Shown: piece after piece, positions 50,901-64,000 of the stretch
How positions within the stretch are numbered: position 1 is the stretch's first letter
How the letters are laid out: each line of letters begins with the position of its first letter
Origin: Certhia americana
Taxonomy: Eukaryota > Chordata > Aves > Passeriformes > Certhiidae
Assembly: GCA_018697195.1 (NCBI GenBank)
Contig: CM031858.1
Span: 132,605,891 to 132,669,890, forward strand
Length of the DNA: 64,000 bases
Reading direction: 5' to 3'
Made by a program: the position numbers and the translations under genes
Notes under the pieces: generated by a model
The model's database searches: none
Seen by the model: the letters and a program-made list of their open reading frames with translations, nothing else
What the model was told of the DNA's origin: nothing

Positions 50901-53109
50901 TGGAGGCCAAGGGCAGTTAAAATGGTACCATACATCTCTGACGTGGGACTTTTGTTTATCGCTAATTTCAGACAAAACGGGTGATTTATTCTTGCTGTTT
51001 TTCACACCTTCCTTTCCTGTGTTTCTGGTATCCTTGAGGGAAAGGCACCGCAGGACTGGGTCTTATGTGAAAGTCCTTGTAGGCTTAACACAAGCAGCAC
51101 TGCTGGAGATGTGGAATGAGCTCATTAACAGCAAAGTGATGCCACTGCAACACCTGCCCTGCAGCTGAGGGCTTGATATGAGCATGTGGTGTTGGCCTCA
51201 CCAAAAGGTCCTTTTTCAGAGGAAGAAAATTGGTTTGTGAAGGTTGTGATTGATTGAATAACCTGGGGAAAAACCGTTCCCAGTAAAATAAGGCTTATAT
51301 ATATTTTTCAAGAAACAGGATTAACTGTGGGCATTGTGAATGAAATGGAGAAGAGTAAGTAAAATAAAATTGTATAATGAGTTTGATAACTTGATTAGTT
51401 TTTATTTTTCATCTGTGCAGTCAAATGTGATCAGCCTGATGACTTCAGGAGCATCCCCACAAAAATCCTCTTACAAATGCAACTTTGTAGCCTTGGTGTC
51501 ACAGTTGCTATAGTGCACCTGGGAGATGAGGTTCCCCACACCCTGAGGAGCTGTGGAAGAGCTTTTCTTCCACTCCAGAGCAAGGCTGCTGAGTGCATCC
51601 TTGTTTGTATCCCAAGACATTTTGCCAATCTGTATCTCCACTTTTGTAACCTGTGAGGTTAAGCAACTGCAGAATGAGATTAATGGAAAAATGTGAGGTA
51701 TAGGAAGACAGAGAAAAGATCTATGCTCCAGGTCACAGGAATTTTCTACTGTTGTCATTCTAGGTTGCCAGGCTCTTCTCATCTGCCTAAATGTGGTTCC
51801 TGAAAACTATAGGAGGGGAAGCTGAGCTAATTTTGGTGATGTCCTGGTTGCAGGATGGGGACATGGTGTGGCTCTGTTGCTGGTCTATACCACCCACATG
51901 TCACTGCTGGGGACATGGTTTTGGGGGGAAGCAAAGGTGACTGTGTCACCAAAACTGTGGGAAAAATAGAAACTCTTCAACAACATCTTTTCAGTGTTAG
52001 AGAATTAGCATTACTTCGTTCTGTCCAGTACATTATTTTGGATTTGATGTGCAATAGAAATAATTTCATCCACACACGCCTGGGTTCTGCACTGAAAATC
52101 ACTCCATCACACATAGTTCCCTACCAGACTTTTCACATATTTATACATAAAACCCCAAAGAAATTCTCATTCATTGATCCTAAATTACTCAATTCTTAGC
52201 ATTCAGTCTCCTATTGGTTATTGATCCCTTTGCCTTTGATGCTAATAGAACAATGGTCCTCATTCTGTGATTCTCTGATCAATCTTTTCCCAGACCAGAT
52301 GTCTCCCACCACACCACAGGGTGATGTTTGTTAATACTTATCTCCTGTGTACCTTGTGGCTACTCCCAAACTATAGATGTTAAGCTTGTCAAGCCTCATC
52401 TCACCCAGCACTGGTGAACAGAATCTTTTGAAGAGAAACTTCAATTCTCCTTTTCCTGGGCAAAGATGAACAATCCCCTGACTAAAGTTACATTAAAAAA
52501 AAAAATCTTAGAAGCAGTATAATTTCCAACAAATCCACCATTTTTTGGTCCCTCTCCCCAGTGGGAAGGCTGTTGGCATCAGCCTTGAGGACTCCATCCT
52601 CTGCCATTGCTGTCCTTCTCCTTTTTTCTCTGACACAGTTACAGGACACGGTGCTAAAGAAAAAGCATTGAAACACAGAATCCATGTGGTGCTGAAGGAT
52701 GGTGCTGGGGAACGGAGGAGTTGGGGGGAGCCCCAATCCAGTCAAGCTGGGGGCACCTGAGCCAAGCCCAACCAAGCTGAGCTGAAAGGAGCTGAGCAGA
52801 GTTGGATGGAATGGGTCAGAGTGATCAAAATCAGTAATGCCAGCAGCAGCTGTGCAGAATTGAGTGCAGCATCCAAAGCAGCAGCACAGGGTCAAACCCC
52901 CAGTGCTGCCCGAGCCCCAGCACAACGTGGATGATCTTGTCTTTGGGGGTTTGTCCATTGTTTTCTGTTGTCATGGGCCCAGGGACAGGAGGGAGCTGGC
53001 AGCATGGGAACAACCACCATCGTGGCCACTATCATGGCTGTTCCAGGGCCACGTGGAACAAAGTTGAGGTGGTAAACATCTTTTTGTGGGTAAAGCACCT
53101 TTTTTTTTT
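44995..53109. other. Intergenic or lost 5' part of SNX31
   Basis: About 8 kb where the SNX31 start and first PX exons should lie. I looked for the conserved CRVRYSQLHGWNEQ and PVSQQ stretches on the minus strand and did not find them. Contains a GC-rich patch and minisatellite at 50228-50686. Other open frames are short and without features. Confidence 0.5.
50228..50686. repeat. Minisatellite of CCCTCAGACCGAG(C) units
   Basis: More than 25 imperfect copies of a 12-15 base unit around CCCTCAGACCGAGC, with early higher-order units that include CTGGAAACCATGCCCGG. Sequence is GC- and CpG-rich, unlike its surroundings. The absence of stops in the unit makes several overlapping open frames on the plus strand (PQTEPSDRA-like), which I read as artefacts. 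Confidence 0.95.
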
Positions 53110-53279
53110 ATAGTTTGGTTACTAATATTGCTGCTGTTATTGTGTATTTCTTATTCCTTGCTTGATGTTTTCAGTAAATTTTTATCCCAACCCATAGTCT
53201 CTGCCTTTGTCCCACCCCAAATGGGTGGGGGGAAGTATGTGGCTTATTTACAGTTAAATCTTTAGTGTTAACCACAGGT
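53110..53279 (+). mobile_element. LTR 3'-part remnant
   Basis: The segment TTTTATCCCAACCCATAGTC, then CCCACCCCAAATGGGTGGGG and a GTTAACCACAGG end, resembles the R-U5 end of LTRs widespread in birds (TCTCAACCCA...GGGTGGGGGG...TTAAACCACRACA). Diverged. Sequence upstream to about 52600 is GC-richer and may be more of the same element, but I cannot support that. Confidence 0.5.
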
Positions 53280-56200
53280 GGCAAATCTCTAGCAGTGGTA
53301 AGAGACAGGATTAAGTAAGTTTCCATTTACAGATGTGACAATGTTATATGCTTGGGGCCCATTTTTTGAAACGTAACCTTTGTTTTATGCCATCTAGTGA
53401 CATCAGGTTTAACCTAGAACACACGTAACCCAAGGTCCCAGTTACTGAAATGTGACACAGCCATCTAGCCTGCCCAGGGCATCATTTTTGATTTTTGATA
53501 TGCTCAGATATCACATGGTATATTTTAAAACGTGCTATAAAAAAGTACAAACGTCTGGCCAGCTATAGTCAGTTGGAACATGAGAGGAGGAATGTTTCTT
53601 TAGCAGGTGACATGGGAAATAGGAGACCATTTGGCACATGTACTGCTCTTAGTACTTAATTTACAAAAGGGACACTATGTTGGCCTAGCTTGTCAATTCT
53701 TTTTTTTTCATAATTACTTTCAATCCCAATACAAGTGAGAAATCTAAATTTCAGATTATTGTTTTGAAAATAATCTTCCTTTCTTCTTGTTGCTCAAGTT
53801 GTAACTACATGAACATCTTGTGTTCTTAGCATAGCTGGAAACTTCTTTTAAATTTGTATTCACTTCAAATGCAATATCCTAAGGATTTGTAACCCCTCCA
53901 GCTGCATTTTCACTTCCATACAGCTACTCCTTTTCATTGACCATGTCCTGTAGAAGAAAAGTGAGACTAAAAGCTTTCTTTCAGTGAGGTAGTCATACCA
54001 CAAGGATTCACATGTAACTATGAAAGTCTAGGGAGAACTGTGGTCCCAAGGACTGCAGCTCGCTCTGGCATATTGGTTTGGACCACAACTCCTCAACCTA
54101 CTGAAAGTAAATACAAATCCTTGCTGTTTTAGACTTTTTTTTTTTCTTTTCAGTTATGCCAAGCACAAATATGTCTACTCAATGTAGATTTCATGAAATC
54201 TTTTTTCCAAGACTCCTAACTCAGTATGTTAAGTTACCTTTGAACATCCAGTTGCCCATTGCAATCATTAAGAACGTTACCAAGAAGGGCACTCAAGATG
54301 CAAGGACTGAAGACAGCATTTATTCAAGGGTAGACACCTAATTAGCACAAACTGGCAATAAGACATTGCCAGACTGTAGAACATCCTAATTTCCACCACC
54401 TTGCCACCTCCTCCCCCAGACTCAGTGAACTCTGAACTCCCTAGATTTCAGCAGAGCAGCAAAGAGAATGTGCACAATCCAGATTACCTCTGCACCAAAC
54501 CTTTGATTTAGTTGCTCATAAAGCCACATCCTGCTTGGGAAAGCGCATGGCAAATATACGTTCATTAATTCAAATTGCCACCCATTTCATGAGCAGGCTT
54601 TTGGCTGCTGCTAAACTCTGAAGTGTTTGCTGTGGTTAGGACAGAAGACACAGGACTGAAGGAATGAAATGCCAGAGAATCCAGCAAAATCAGCTTAGCA
54701 CTGGCTGGCTGCAGGGTGCAGAGGATCAGTGTAAGCCTCTGACACCTACTAGAGGGAACGTGTGGCAGCAGGAAGTGCCAGGCACTCAGGCTGCCTATTA
54801 ACTCAAAGGCACAGTTCTCTACTTCGAAAAAATTGATTTTTCTGCACGCTGCACTGTTTTACAGTAGTACTCCAAAGATGTATTGGTAGAGGCACTAACA
54901 AATGCCTTGTTTGCTATCTTTAAGATTTAGAAATAAAATAGAAGACATTTGTTGAATAGGAATCCGTGGTGGTATACTGTAGGGAATTATCATGTAAGCA
55001 AGACTGTGAAGAAACAAACCAACTCAACCCATGCCTTCGTTTTCTTGTGCTGTCATCACCTCAGCAGAATCGTTTGCTGTTTCCCTCCATCACAGAAATT
55101 ACCCAGTATTTCATGCTGGTACAGATGCTAGTGCATGTCACACTTACAGGAGTCTTGTACAATCTGAAAGAATTCCTATTCTCCTCCTTTTTCAGTTTTC
55201 CCATCAGCAAGATGTTAAATAACTTGCTTATTCTTACAAAATAAAAATTAGTTTGGTTAACTCCAGCAGACTCATAGAACACACTAGGAAAACAAGCAGA
55301 AGGAAGGTTGCCTCTTACTTTCCTGCTAGTGCCCTGAGAAACCTGAAAATAGATTTTTGAATTATCCTTTAGACCTTCCATTAAACCTTTAATATCATCA
55401 GATGCTTCAGCATTCCCATTATGGCACTTAATATTTTTAGGTCATTAAAACTGTCTCCAAAGCTTAAGTTTTTATATTGACATTACATAAAATCAAGGTT
55501 ATACATTCAGCCTCTTAACATGTATAAATGTCTTGCTTGAACTGCCTCTTTTGTAGGATTTACCCCCCAATTTCAAAAATTCTTAATTCCAGTCACACAT
55601 TTCAGCAAGACTGCAAGTTAAAGGCTATTCCAGTCTGCCATCAGGACAAGACAGTGTAAGAATTACACAAGTTTAACCTAATGTTTTTGTATCAAAGGAT
55701 TTTAATTAGATTCCATTTATACTAGACCAATTTCACCTCATTATTCCATAACGGAAAACTTGAAGATTTTCCCATTTACAAGAGCGGAAAAACAAGGAGC
55801 TCCTGAACTATCCTGTGGGGGACTTCAGAAAACAAACTCAAGGGCTTTGACTGCAACCAATCAGGAAACACTGGAATTCCCACCACAGAACACAGATGTC
55901 AGAGACTTCCAGAACAAACTCACTCCTTCTTGTGAATTCCATAGAATCTATATTCTTTACATATAGCAACTGAAACCCAGCAGGCTGCAGTGGCTACCAG
56001 GCATGCCTTCCTCCATGACTAACAGATCTTTGTGCCTCCTCCCCACCCCAGCCTGCCAAGTTTTACCCTCTTCTTTGTAAAAGCAGCCTATGCCATTTCC
56101 ACTGCTTCATTTCTCCCTTTGCATTAATAATTTTGAAAAAGCAACTTATAGAGCCAATTATGGGCTAAACTGGGTAGAAACTCCTTTTTATTCCACAAGT

Positions 56201-56789
56201 CTGCAGAAAGGGGAAAACAAAAAATTAACGCAGCAACTGTAGGATAAGCCATCTGTGGATGGACAAACTTCAGTGTTATCTGCTAACTCACACAGTGAAA
56301 GTTTGTTTTACAACAAAAGCCCTTTTACTCTGTTTCTCTTGTTTATGCATTTAACACTTAGCTTGATTGTGCATTTCAAGTATTAATCCCACAAAACTCC
56401 CAACCTCAGTACGGTCCTGTGGCAAATGGAACAGTTCATGTGTGAGTGCTGCCTCTTCCCACTTTAGTGCCATTGGCAATTTCACTGTAAACCCCCTTTA
56501 GGGACACAAAGTGAATTGAAGACCCCATCAGCCCTGAGTGAAGGCAGAATTATTTCTGTGCTATTTATTGTATACTAGACCAGATTCAGATCAAGCAATT
56601 TGTTAAAAAACCCCATACACTTCCCCCCCCCCCCCCCTTTCACTTCTATTATTTAGAAGAGTCTACAGGTGTAGGCTTACCTTCTCTACAACCCACTAAA
56701 ATATACAATAGAGTGGGATTCTAACTTGGTGTTCTGGATGACAAGCTTATGAAAAGTACACTGTACAAAAGAAGCCATCACAAGTAAGT
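53280..56789. other. Intergenic region downstream of PABPC1
   Basis: 3.5 kb of AT-rich DNA with a C-homopolymer near 56624-56638. No gene or named repeat seen. Confidence 0.6.
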
Positions 56790-63836
<7,047 letters not shown>

Positions 63837-64000
63837 TCATATACAGTGTATTCTTCTCACCTTTTGAATGTTCTCTCTAAAAGAGAATATTTAGTTTATA
63901 TTACAAATTACTCCATTAAAGCTGAAGTCCACCATGCTGAATTCTTTTTCTACTGTATTTTCAACCAAAATTTCACCTCAAAGTGAAAGAAATTTGTTTT

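Noticed and set aside
51431..51782. Minus-strand open frames of 65 and 103 codons
   Set aside because: Overlapping frames with no domain or SNX31 similarity; not supported as exons.

Overview
This window is nuclear DNA from a bird. Several CR1 LINE tails of the avian/reptilian type are present (truncated 5' ends; 3' ends of the form ...ATTCTGTGATTCT). There are also solo LTRs of the kind common in bird genomes, short introns, and vertebrate exons split by GT-AG introns. All three recognisable genes lie on the minus strand, in the order PABPC1 - SNX31 - ANKRD46 when read in the direction of transcription. This is the conserved vertebrate block known from human 8q22. A songbird is my guess from the LTR types, but the sequence does not prove it.

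Layout by coordinate: 1-2644 is the ANKRD46 3' UTR and downstream DNA. 2645-8540 holds the three ANKRD46 coding exons, which add up exactly to 228 codons plus stop. 8573-20462 is a long first intron. About 20463-20640 is the CpG-rich promoter and non-coding first exon of ANKRD46, squeezed between a 197-bp pentanucleotide array and a CR1 insertion. 21849-44994 holds the remains of SNX31, an endosomal sorting nexin. I can place 12 exon remnants, most with intact splice sites. Five carry frameshifts or in-frame stops, one more is a degenerate candidate, and one has its 5' half replaced by a 187-bp purine tract. 45000-56780 is intergenic or lost SNX31 5' DNA, with an LTR remnant and a 13-14 bp minisatellite in a GC-rich patch. 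56790-63814 holds the last 11 exons of PABPC1 (from inside RRM3 to the poly(A) site). Its upstream exons lie beyond the right edge.

ANKRD46 and PABPC1 are fully intact, which argues that the lesions in SNX31 between them are real rather than a general sequencing problem. PABPC1 coats mRNA poly(A) tails and is a housekeeping gene; ANKRD46 is a small tail-anchored ankyrin protein. SNX31 in mammals is best known from bladder urothelium, where it is associated with uroplakin turnover. Birds have no urinary bladder, so loss of SNX31 here is a biologically sensible and checkable hypothesis.

The most notable results are the decayed SNX31 gene, the purine tract that replaces half of one of its exons, and the PABPC1 stop codon placed three bases before a 3' UTR intron. 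A 154-codon two-helix open frame inside ANKRD46 intron 1 could not be identified.
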